From contig JAJTXO010000284.1 of assembly GCA_021463315.1 (NCBI GenBank), forward strand, positions 1-5,777: DNA of 5,777 nt, in the 5' to 3' direction. The position numbers and the translations under genes were made by a program. The stretch comes from Caldilineales bacterium (GTDB taxonomy: Bacteria > Chloroflexota > Anaerolineae > JAAEKA01). A model generated the notes under the pieces. That model had not been told where the DNA came from. It did not search any database and saw only the letters and a program-made list of their open reading frames with translations. Shown one piece after another: positions 1 through 5,763 of this stretch; position 1 is the stretch's first letter, and the number at the start of each line of letters is the position of its first letter.

Positions 1-59
1 AGCGGCGCGCATCATGGTGGACATCCTCTGATCCGCGCCTTCTGCTCATCCGCGGTTCT
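1..59. repeat. 59-bp direct repeat, copy A
   Basis: This block is repeated without a mismatch at 90-148, giving a period of 89 bp with a 30-bp unrelated spacer (60-89). It contains ATCCGC at 31 and 48, and a third ATCCGC lies in the spacer at 63. Because copy A starts exactly at the window edge, the array may continue to the left. A tandem intergenic repeat, a local duplication of a gene end, or an assembly duplication would all look like this. Identity was read directly from the sequence; function is unknown. Confidence 0.9.
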
Positions 60-89
60 CCCATCCGCAGATCGGAGAGCTGCATCGAC

Positions 90-148
90 AGCGGCGCGCA
101 TCATGGTGGACATCCTCTGATCCGCGCCTTCTGCTCATCCGCGGTTCT
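90..148. repeat. 59-bp direct repeat, copy B
   Basis: This is the second perfect copy of the 1-59 block, with ATCCGC at 120 and 137. Its last two bases fall inside the TAG stop codon (149-147) of the minus-strand surface-protein gene, so the repeat begins immediately after that gene on its own strand. No clear hairpin plus T-run is visible here, so I do not call a terminator for the gene. Confidence 0.9.
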
Positions 149-3002
149 AATACGGCCCGCTCCGCCCGCCCTGCCGCGCCCGGATCTGCGCCTCCAGCTC
201 AGCCAGCGAGGGCATGGGCCCGAAGATTTCATCGGGGAAGCGGCCGCCGCCCGACCAGAAGAGCCAGCCCTCGGCGTTGGCATCCTCCGCGGCCTGGCGC
301 TGGATCATCATCTCCGGCACGTCGTAGTCGTAGCCGCGCGCCGGGCCTTCGGTGCGGAAGTTCTTGGGATAGCCCTGCAGCCAGGGGCGGATGCGGGTGG
401 GCAGCGGCACGATCTCGCGCACGATGCGGGTGCTGTCGTAGATCACCTTGTAGGGGCAGAGCACCGGCTCGTCGCAGCCGGGGAAGGTGCCCGGCCACCA
501 CACCTGCGGATAGATCATGGGATTGAGGTAGTCCAGACCCACCGACATATCTGCCAGATTCTGGCCGATAAAAGGCTCGTTGCCGTTCAGGATGATGCTG
601 CCAAAGACGTCGATGGCAGTGAAGATGCCGTAGGGCTTGAGCGCGGCCATCAGATCGCGCGAGAAGTTGGTGATGGCCTCGCGGCGGTTCTCCGGCGTGC
701 TCTCCACCGAGTAGGTCAACATGTTGTGATCGCGCAGGCCCGAAAAGCGGAAATAGTCGAACTGGATCTCGTCGAAGCCCAGCGCGGACAGTTCCTTGGC
801 CAGGTCGATCTCGTACTGGCGCACCTCCTCCAGGTAGGGATCGGCCCAGGCCAGATCCTCGCCATCCTTCCAGATCGTGTTCGGGTTGGAGCGCAGGCGC
901 AGCGCCCACTCTGGCTTGCCCTCGGCCAGCGCGTCGTCCTTGAAGGTCACGAAGCGGGCGATGGTGTAGATGCCGCGCTGCTGCGCCTCCTCCAAAAACT
1001 CCTGCGCGGTCATGATGTTGTCCGGAAAGACGCCGATCTCCCGCGCGATGGGGTTCTGGGGATCCCAAGCCAGCTCGCCATAGTCGCTCTTGATATCGAT
1101 CACTACCGCGTTCAAGTCGGCCGATTGCTCGATCAGATCCAGCCGCGAACGAATCAGCTCGCGGTCGTACAGAAAGTGGAAGGGCACGTAGAAGCCGCGC
1201 GCCTCGAACGGCTCCATCTGCGCGGTCAGGCAGAGCGGCGCAGCGCAGTCGCCCCCCTCCAGCGCCTCTGGGAAATAGAGACTGTAGCCCGGCGCCTTCA
1301 GCATAAGCTGCGGATTGGCCGGCAGGCCGCTGAGCTGAAAGCTGCCGTCCTCGGCCGCGTCGCCGTAGACCACCGGCGTCGTGCCGCGGCAGGCGATGCC
1401 CTGGCACACGTCGCGGTCGTAGGCATAGACCACCACGCCTGGTACGCTCTCGCCCGTCTGCGCGTCCACGGCCTGGCCGGCGATGGTGTCTGGCGCCAGC
1501 GCCAACGCGGTCTGCGTCCCGCCGTCGAAGACCTGGGCCACCGGCGCAAAGCCCGGCATGGTCACGGTGTACGTGTCGCCGGCCTCGATCAGCGGCAGCA
1601 ACGCCACGCCCTGGGCGTCGGTGACGGCCTCGCTGCGCTGGCTGGCTACCTGCGCGCCCGCGACCGGCTGGCCCGCGGCGTCAGCCACCGTCACCACCAG
1701 CCCCTTGGGTTCCAGCGCCACGGCCAGCTCCTCGTCCTGGCTGAACTCAGCCTGCGCGGCCTCGTAGCCGGGCGCGTCCACGGCAATGGCCAGCGGCAGC
1801 TCGGTGGTCCACAAAATGAAGCGGCCATCGTCGTCGCTGACCGCGCTCAGGTCGCCCGCCGTAACCGTGGCGCCCGCGATCGGGTTGCCGGTGACGTTGT
1901 TGACCAGCCGGCCAGCCAGATGCGGCGCCATCAGGGCCAGATCCAGCGGCTGGCCCTCCAGCAGGTGGGCCGCCTCGTCGATGGGCAGGCTGGCCGGCTC
2001 GAAGCCTTCCAGCTCAGCCGCCAGGCTCAGATCGCCGCCGTGCAGCCGCTCCAGCCGATAGCTGCCGTCCGCGTCGCTGGCCGCGCTCTGGCCCCCAGCC
2101 GTCACGGCAACGCCCGCCAGCGGCTGGCCGGTCTGATAATCGCTGACCACGCCCGCCAGCACGGTGGGCTGCAAAGCGATGTCCACCGCCTCCTGTCCGG
2201 CCAGCGCCTCAGGGGAACTCACAGCCACCGCCACGGGCAGAAAGCCGGGCTGGCTGGCGCTGATCTCGCCCGCGCCTGTCTCGCTGGGGAAGTAGAAGAA
2301 GCCATTGTCCAGGCTGGCGCTGCTCTGGCCGTTGAGGCTCAGCGCGACGCCGGCCAGCGGCTGGCCGCTCTGGGCGTCGCTGACGCGGCCGTGCAGCCCG
2401 TTGGGATAGATCGGCAGGCTGGCCAGCGCCGCGCCAGTGGCGTCCCAATCGGCCAACGGCAGCTCGTAGGCGATGAAGCCGTCGGCCGCCAGCGCCACCT
2501 GGGCGTCCGCGCGCGGCAGGCGGCGCAGCTCGAAACGCCCCTCGGCGTCGCTGACAGCGGTCTGATCGCCGGCCGAAACGGTGACGCCGGCCACTGGCTG
2601 GCCGTCCAGCGCGTTGATCACCTGGCCTTGCAGCCGGGTCGGCTGCAGGGCGGCGGTCAGCGATGCGGGGGTCAGCGGCAGCACGCCGAAATGGGCCTCG
2701 CCCTGCCAGGGCTGAAAAGCGCCATGATCGACCGCGGCGCTGATGGGGCGGAGGCGAGAAGCGCGGGCAGCAAAGGCCCCTGTGGCGTCGGTGCGCAGCT
2801 GCTCGCCCGTGCTGAGCGTCACCGCGGCGTCGGCCAGCGGCTGGCCGCTCTCCGCGTCGCTGACCTGCCCCCTGACCGGCGCCGGCAGCAGGTAGAGCAG
2901 GGCCAGCAGCGCCAGAAGGGCCACGCCGCCGCCAATGGCGACGATCAAACGCCGGCGTCGAGCCGGGTTGGAATGGTTCGGAGTGCTGTTCAAGACTGTC
3001 AC
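147..3002 (-). CDS. Membrane-anchored surface protein: seven carboxypeptidase-regulatory-like repeats plus C-terminal DUF4015 putative glycoside hydrolase
   Basis: The 951-residue product starts at GTG, eight bases after the G of an Shine-Dalgarno GAGG. Residues 15-18 are RRRR, followed by one hydrophobic helix (about 19-39) without a clear signal-peptidase site, so an N-in signal anchor is likely. Seven repeats then begin near residues 43, 124, 203, 282, 362, 434 and 507. Each has the pattern G.V.D..(S/T)GQPLAGV.V and a later D..G.F, as in CarboxypepD_reg beta-sandwich domains. Residues 602-927 match the DUF4015 (PF13200) putative glycoside-hydrolase TIM barrel: NAVVIDIKSDYGEL (631-644), FDEIQFDYFRF (743-753), AIDVFG (796-801), NPMIYPQVW (827-835). 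Asp744, Glu745, Asp749 and Asp798 are candidate active-site acids. The only six cysteines form close pairs in the second half. Known for the family: DUF4015 activity is predicted, not established. Inference: an envelope protein displaying a carbohydrate-active domain on a stalk. Substrate unknown. It is transcribed alone, divergently from the DUF951 gene. Confidence 0.93.
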   Translation of the reverse strand: MTVLNSTPNHSNPARRRRLIVAIGGGVALLALLALLYLLPAPVRGQVSDAESGQPLADAAVTLSTGEQLRTDATGAFAARASRLRPISAAVDHGAFQPWQGEAHFGVLPLTPASLTAALQPTRLQGQVINALDGQPVAGVTVSAGDQTAVSDAEGRFELRRLPRADAQVALAADGFIAYELPLADWDATGAALASLPIYPNGLHGRVSDAQSGQPLAGVALSLNGQSSASLDNGFFYFPSETGAGEISASQPGFLPVAVAVSSPEALAGQEAVDIALQPTVLAGVVSDYQTGQPLAGVAVTAGGQSAASDADGSYRLERLHGGDLSLAAELEGFEPASLPIDEAAHLLEGQPLDLALMAPHLAGRLVNNVTGNPIAGATVTAGDLSAVSDDDGRFILWTTELPLAIAVDAPGYEAAQAEFSQDEELAVALEPKGLVVTVADAAGQPVAGAQVASQRSEAVTDAQGVALLPLIEAGDTYTVTMPGFAPVAQVFDGGTQTALALAPDTIAGQAVDAQTGESVPGVVVYAYDRDVCQGIACRGTTPVVYGDAAEDGSFQLSGLPANPQLMLKAPGYSLYFPEALEGGDCAAPLCLTAQMEPFEARGFYVPFHFLYDRELIRSRLDLIEQSADLNAVVIDIKSDYGELAWDPQNPIAREIGVFPDNIMTAQEFLEEAQQRGIYTIARFVTFKDDALAEGKPEWALRLRSNPNTIWKDGEDLAWADPYLEEVRQYEIDLAKELSALGFDEIQFDYFRFSGLRDHNMLTYSVESTPENRREAITNFSRDLMAALKPYGIFTAIDVFGSIILNGNEPFIGQNLADMSVGLDYLNPMIYPQVWWPGTFPGCDEPVLCPYKVIYDSTRIVREIVPLPTRIRPWLQGYPKNFRTEGPARGYDYDVPEMMIQRQAAEDANAEGWLFWSGGGRFPDEIFGPMPSLAELEAQIRARQGGRSGPY
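2351..2864. repeat. Near-identical 34-bp DNA repeats inside the stalk-coding region
   Basis: Positions 2351-2384 and 2831-2864 match at 32 of 34 bases, with one two-base difference (2372-2373 versus 2852-2853). They lie exactly 480 bp apart, which is two protein repeats of 80 residues. They encode the start of stalk repeats 3 and 1 (VSDA.SGQPLA). A similar but more diverged block lies near 2115-2148 in repeat 4. Such in-frame repeats could change stalk length by recombination without breaking the frame. Confidence 0.8.
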
Positions 3003-3009
3003 AAATCAT

Positions 3010-3013
3010 CCTC
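3010..3013 (-). promoter_or_regulatory. Ribosome binding site of the surface-protein gene
   Basis: GAGG on the minus strand, followed by seven bases and then the GTG at 3002-3000. This decides the start. An ATG at 3009-3007 lies only one base past GAGG and is in a different frame that does not give the conserved protein. Confidence 0.75.
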
Positions 3014-3026
3014 GTTTTTTTAGCTA

Positions 3027-3088
3027 AGACTTCGGAAGTCGCCGCACTGAGCGTTGTTGTTGCAGGACGGCGGCGACTTCCGAAGTCT
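3027..3088. promoter_or_regulatory. Perfect 19-bp inverted repeat in the 5' leader of the surface-protein gene
   Basis: The arms 3027-3045 and 3070-3088 are exact reverse complements around a 24-nt loop. Each arm also contains its own odd-centred palindrome, GACTTC-N-GAAGTC (3028-3040 and 3075-3087, centres 47 bp apart). The element lies downstream of the predicted minus-strand start of transcription and ends 13 bases before the GAGG. An RNA hairpin would therefore form in the leader. It is followed by an A-rich stretch on that strand, not a U-run, so it is not an ordinary terminator. It could be a twin operator, an RNA control or stability element, or a dispersed REP-type palindrome. Confidence 0.8.
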
Positions 3089-3117
3089 GTTGCGGGTCTG
3101 GGACGCAAAACCGGGTC

Positions 3118-3145
3118 ATTATAGCACAGCCACCGGAGCAAGCAA
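3118..3145 (-). promoter_or_regulatory. Extended -10 promoter for the surface-protein gene
   Basis: On the minus strand, TATAAT lies at 3123-3118 and is a perfect consensus -10, preceded by TGC (extended -10 TGn). A weak -35, TTGCTT (3145-3140), sits 16 bp upstream. Transcription should begin near 3111, giving a leader of about 109 nt that contains the inverted repeat. A housekeeping sigma factor is inferred. Confidence 0.7.
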
Positions 3146-3184
3146 ACTCCACCGGGGCGCTCCCTGAGGCGTCCGGCGCATTTG

Positions 3185-3213
3185 TTGCCATAAAAGCATG
3201 AGCATGGTACAAT
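3185..3213 (+). promoter_or_regulatory. Strong sigma70-type promoter giving a probable leaderless transcript
   Basis: TTGCCA (3185-3190, 5/6 to the -35 consensus), a 17-bp spacer, then TACAAT (3208-3213, 5/6 to the -10 consensus) preceded by TGG (extended -10). The expected start of transcription, seven to eight bases after the hexamer, is 3220-3221, which is the A of the ATG of the DUF951 gene. No Shine-Dalgarno sequence is available, so translation would be leaderless. Confidence 0.72.
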
Positions 3214-3220
3214 GGCGGCC

Positions 3221-3463
3221 ATGAGTATCGAAATCGGTCTTGGCGATGTGGTGCGGCTGCGCAAGCCGCATCCCTGCGGCGGCTACCAGTGGACTGTGGT
3301 GCGGCTGGGCGCGGATATCGGCCTGGTATGCACCACCTGCCAGCGTCGCGTGCTGCTCACCCGCCGCGAGTGCGAAAAACAGATCAAGACCTTCGTGCAG
3401 CGCGGCCTCCCTGCCGGCGAAGCTGCGCCCATCACCAGCCTCACGCTGCCACCGCTTGGTTGA
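3221..3463 (+). CDS. DUF951 domain-containing protein
   Basis: This small protein of 80 residues matches the DUF951 family (PF06107). It has GDVVRLRKPHPCGG (8-21), W24 followed by VVRLGADIGLVC (26-37), CTTC (37-40), and R..LTRRE..KQIK towards the end. The family is typically about 65 residues, and the last 20 or so residues (from about 61) are an extra Pro/Gly-rich tail. Cys19 of HPCG with Cys37 and Cys40 could form a metal site or a redox centre, which is inference only. There is no membrane segment or signal, so it should be cytoplasmic. The start at 3221 is preferred over the in-frame ATG at 3212, because that codon overlaps the promoter -10 hexamer and the predicted transcript begins at 3221. 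The family has no established function. The gene is followed by a likely terminator and then the MFS gene. Confidence 0.9.
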   Translation: MSIEIGLGDVVRLRKPHPCGGYQWTVVRLGADIGLVCTTCQRRVLLTRRECEKQIKTFVQRGLPAGEAAPITSLTLPPLG

Positions 3464-3471
3464 GTTGATTG

Positions 3472-3505
3472 ACCCCGCGCCCGTTGGGTGGCGGGGTGTT
3501 TGTTG
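3472..3505 (+). terminator. Probable intrinsic terminator after the DUF951 gene
   Basis: ACCCCGC (3472-3478) pairs perfectly with GCGGGGT (3491-3497). Inside, CCC (3480-3482) can pair with GGG (3486-3488) over a GTT loop. The T-rich GTTTGTTG (3498-3505) follows. The stem begins nine bases after the stop codon. The T-run is interrupted by G, so termination may be partial and some transcripts may continue into the MFS gene. Confidence 0.6.
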
Positions 3506-3550
3506 CCAAATGTTTTTTGCGACCTTGCAAAAATCGTAGCGAATCTCCTC
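3498..3550 (+). other. Leader of the MFS gene with a weak A/T hairpin
   Basis: TTTTTGC (3514-3520) can pair with GCAAAAA (3527-3533) over a six-base loop. The decamer TTTGTTGCCA (3499-3508) also occurs at 3181-3190, where it includes the -35 of the DUF951 promoter. Here, however, no good -10 lies at the right distance (the best is AAAAAT at 3529-3534, 20 bp away). No purine-rich ribosome site precedes the ATG at 3551. I cannot place a promoter with confidence. Confidence 0.35.
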
Positions 3551-4984
3551 ATGGCAATTGTTCACACCTCTCAAGGCTTCTGGCCTGTCCTGACCAACAG
3601 TCCCTTTCGTCGCTTGTGGGCGGCGCAATGGATCTCTCAGACCTCGCAGAACATCCTCAACTTCGGGCTGATGGTGCTCATCGAGCGGCTGACAGGTTCC
3701 AGCATGCATCTGGGGATCACCATCCTGGCCTTCACGCTGCCAGGGGTCATCTTCGCCCCCTTCAGCGGCGTGGTCATCGATCGCTGGCCCAAGAAGTACA
3801 CGCTGGTCGGCTCGAACCTCCTGCGCAGCCTCATCGTGCTGTGCTATGTTGCCGTGCTGACCCTGGCCCCCGATCCCAGCAGCGCCTGGGTGCTGCTGAC
3901 CCTCTACGCGCTGACCTTCCTGATGTCCACCGTGGCGCAGTTCTTCGTGCCAGCCGAAGCAGCGGCGATCCCATTTCTGGTGGGACGTAGCCACCTGTTG
4001 ACGGCTAACTCGCTGTTCAGCATCACCTTGGCCCTGTCGCAGGTGATCGGGCTGATCATCGTCGGGCCGCTGGCGGTGAAGCTGATCGGCATCGATACGA
4101 CGCTGGTGGCTCTCGCCTGCCTGTATGTGATCGCCGCCCTTCTGGTGGCCCAACTGCCGCGCGACGTTCCAAGCCGCGACCGCAGCGACGCGCACAGCGG
4201 CTGGCAACGGGTCAAGCGGGAACTGCGCGAGGGCGCCTCCTTTGTCGTCACCCATCGCCCTGTGCTGCTCAGCATGATCCATCTGACGCTGATCGCCAGC
4301 CTGGTGATGACCATGGCCATGTTAGCGCCCGGCATGGCGGCGCGTGTCTTTCATCTGTCGGCGGAAGACGCCATCATCGTCGTGGCCCCGGCTGGGCTGG
4401 GCATGTTGTTGACGGCGATGACTCTGGGCAGGTGGGGTGCGCGGGTGCATAAACAGCGCTTGGTGCTGGCAGGTTTGGCGACCATGACCCTGGGCTACGC
4501 CCTGCTGGGCGTCCTGGCGTGGCGCTTTCAGGTGACCAACCAGCGATTCATTCTGGATGCTACGATGATCGATCTGCCCGCGGCCAGCGCAGCGCTGATT
4601 CTGTCCAGCGTGGCGCTGACCTTGATCCTGGGCATCGCCATGTCTGCGGTCAACATCGTCTCCCAAACGCAGATGCAGGAGCAAACGCCCGACCGGCTGC
4701 GCGGCCGCGTCTTTTCGGTGCAGTTCATGCTCAACAACCTGGTGGGCATCCCCCCCATGCTGGCCATCGCCGCGCTGGCGGACCTGATCGGCATTCCACA
4801 GATGCTGGTGGGCATCGGCGGGACCATCTTGCTGGTGCTGGCCATCACCGTGCGCTTGCAGCGCCAGGCCGCGCCGTCGGAGACGATCCTGCACGAGGGA
4901 GCGCTCCTCTCGGAGCAGGCAGCTGCCGGCGACGCGGGGCTGGCGACTTCCTTGGAGATAGAGCTATGCGACGCGACGAACTAG
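3551..4984 (+). CDS. MFS transporter, MFS_3/DHA3-type exporter
   Basis: The 477-residue product is an inner-membrane major facilitator with hydrophobic segments consistent with 12 helices, cytoplasmic ends, and a hydrophilic central loop (about 203-230). Family marks are PFRRLWAAQWISQ (18-30), the loop 2-3 signature GVVIDRWPKK (73-82), PAEAAAIPFLV (134-144) with TANSL (151-155), and QTPDRLRGRVFSV (378-390). The last two are typical of the MFS_3 group that includes EntS-like siderophore and MefA-like macrolide exporters. Substrate cannot be told; proton-coupled efflux is inferred from the family. A hydrophilic insert at about 325-344 lies between late helices, and a tail of about 40 residues is polar. 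The ATG at 3551 starts just before the first conserved segment. An in-frame GTG at 3488 is inside the terminator hairpin and was rejected. No Shine-Dalgarno sequence is seen. The 3' end overlaps the Nif3-family gene by 19 nt. Confidence 0.9.
   Translation: MAIVHTSQGFWPVLTNSPFRRLWAAQWISQTSQNILNFGLMVLIERLTGSSMHLGITILAFTLPGVIFAPFSGVVIDRWPKKYTLVGSNLLRSLIVLCYVAVLTLAPDPSSAWVLLTLYALTFLMSTVAQFFVPAEAAAIPFLVGRSHLLTANSLFSITLALSQVIGLIIVGPLAVKLIGIDTTLVALACLYVIAALLVAQLPRDVPSRDRSDAHSGWQRVKRELREGASFVVTHRPVLLSMIHLTLIASLVMTMAMLAPGMAARVFHLSAEDAIIVVAPAGLGMLLTAMTLGRWGARVHKQRLVLAGLATMTLGYALLGVLAWRFQVTNQRFILDATMIDLPAASAALILSSVALTLILGIAMSAVNIVSQTQMQEQTPDRLRGRVFSVQFMLNNLVGIPPMLAIAALADLIGIPQMLVGIGGTILLVLAITVRLQRQAAPSETILHEGALLSEQAAAGDAGLATSLEIELCDATN
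4954..4957 (+). promoter_or_regulatory. Ribosome binding site of the Nif3-family gene, inside the MFS gene
   Basis: GGAG followed by eight bases and the ATG at 4966. It lies within the last codons of the MFS gene, so ribosomes translating that gene pass over it. This favours coupled translation and fixes 4966 as the start. Confidence 0.75.
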
Positions 4985-5718
4985 TGCGCTATCTGGATCG
5001 CTATCTGCGCATCGACGCCATCCCCGACTACGGCCCCCAGGGCCTGCAGGTCGAGGGCGCCGGCGAGGTGACGCGCATCGTCTTCACCGTGGACGCGGGC
5101 CAGCCCTGCGTGGATGCCGCCATCAAGGTGGGCGCGCAGATGCAGATCGTGCATCATGGCCTGTTTTGGGGCAGCCAAGAGCTGATTCGCGGCCCCTTTG
5201 GGCGCAAGATCCAGCGCTTGCTGCAGGCCAATCTCAGCCTGTACGCCGCGCACCTGGCGTTGGACGCCCACCCCGAGGTGGGCAACAACGTCGAGCTGGC
5301 GCGTCTGCTGGAGTTGACGGTGGAGAGCTGGTTCTGCAACGTCAAGGGCACCGACATCGGCGTGATTGCGCAGGCCCCCGATGGCCTCAGCGTCGAAGAG
5401 CTGGCCACGGCCCTCAAGGCGCGGCTGAGCAGCGAGCCGCGCGTGCTGGCGCATGGCCCGGCGCAGGTGCGGCGGGTGGCCATCGTTTCGGGCAGCGGCA
5501 TCGACCACGCCCGCGAGGCCGTTGCTCTGGGCGCCGACACCTTCATCACCGGCGAGACCTCCCACGCCCATTTCTACGCCGCGCAAGAGCAGGGGCTGAA
5601 CGTGATCTTCGCAGGCCACTACGCCACCGAGACGGTGGGGCTGAAGGCGCTGGGCCGCCATCTCAACGGCAAGTTTGGCTTGGAGACGGTGTTTATCGAC
5701 CTGCCCACGGGGATGTAG
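4966..5718 (+). CDS. Nif3/YbgI-family dinuclear metal-centre protein
   Basis: The 250-residue product is close in length to E. coli YbgI (about 247 residues), the short form without the inserted central domain. The family builds hexameric toroids with a two-metal site on each subunit. The expected ligands are present: VHHG (His63, His64), AAHLALDAH (His96, Asp100), and AGHYATE (His218, Glu222). PDYGPQGLQVEG (20-31) and DTFITGETSHAH (191-202) are also typical. It is cytoplasmic, with no signal or helix spanning a membrane. Many databases label the family GTP cyclohydrolase 1 type 2 from one bacterial homologue. The physiological role is not settled, so I would not transfer that reaction. The gene overlaps the MFS gene by 19 nt and is probably co-transcribed with it. 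The pairing does not by itself reveal a shared pathway. The closing stop is TAG, and 59 bases remain to the window edge. Confidence 0.94.
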   Translation: MRRDELVRYLDRYLRIDAIPDYGPQGLQVEGAGEVTRIVFTVDAGQPCVDAAIKVGAQMQIVHHGLFWGSQELIRGPFGRKIQRLLQANLSLYAAHLALDAHPEVGNNVELARLLELTVESWFCNVKGTDIGVIAQAPDGLSVEELATALKARLSSEPRVLAHGPAQVRRVAIVSGSGIDHAREAVALGADTFITGETSHAHFYAAQEQGLNVIFAGHYATETVGLKALGRHLNGKFGLETVFIDLPTGM

Positions 5719-5763
5719 GTGGCCGGCCCGCGCACCATGGGGAGAATCACAACGCCCGGCGCA

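Noticed and set aside
71..82. AGATCGGAGAGC-like string in the repeat spacer (from about position 70), close to a sequencing adapter
   Set aside because: It lacks one base of the adapter sequence and the downstream bases do not match, so chance is more likely. It adds only slight weight to an assembly problem at the repeat.
1..120. Plus-strand tail ending in IMVDIL and a TGA (29-31 in copy A, 118-120 in copy B), possibly the 3' end of a gene entering from the left
   Set aside because: Only a few residues are available, the two copies are in different frames (89 is not a multiple of 3), and the His-rich spacer reading looks non-coding. It remains possible that the repeat duplicated a gene end; bases to the left would decide.
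229..1407. Minus-strand frame of 392 codons overlapping the DUF4015 part
   Set aside because: It is a frame-shifted, Arg/Gly-rich reading of the same strand with no domain; the correct frame is intact, so there is no sign of a frameshift.
726..3023. Plus-strand open frame of 765 codons antisense to the surface-protein gene
   Set aside because: It mirrors the codon bias of the real gene, is rich in Arg/Gln/His without recognisable domains, and has no ribosome site. The minus-strand frame has clear repeats and a known domain.
3510..3539. Nine-codon plus-strand frame before the MFS gene, a possible leader peptide
   Set aside because: There is no ribosome site and no run of regulatory codons, and it falls between two hairpins by chance composition.
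3119..4282. Minus-strand frame of 387 codons across the MFS and DUF951 genes
   Set aside because: It is a Gln/His-rich antisense shadow that crosses two well-supported plus-strand genes, a terminator and both promoters.
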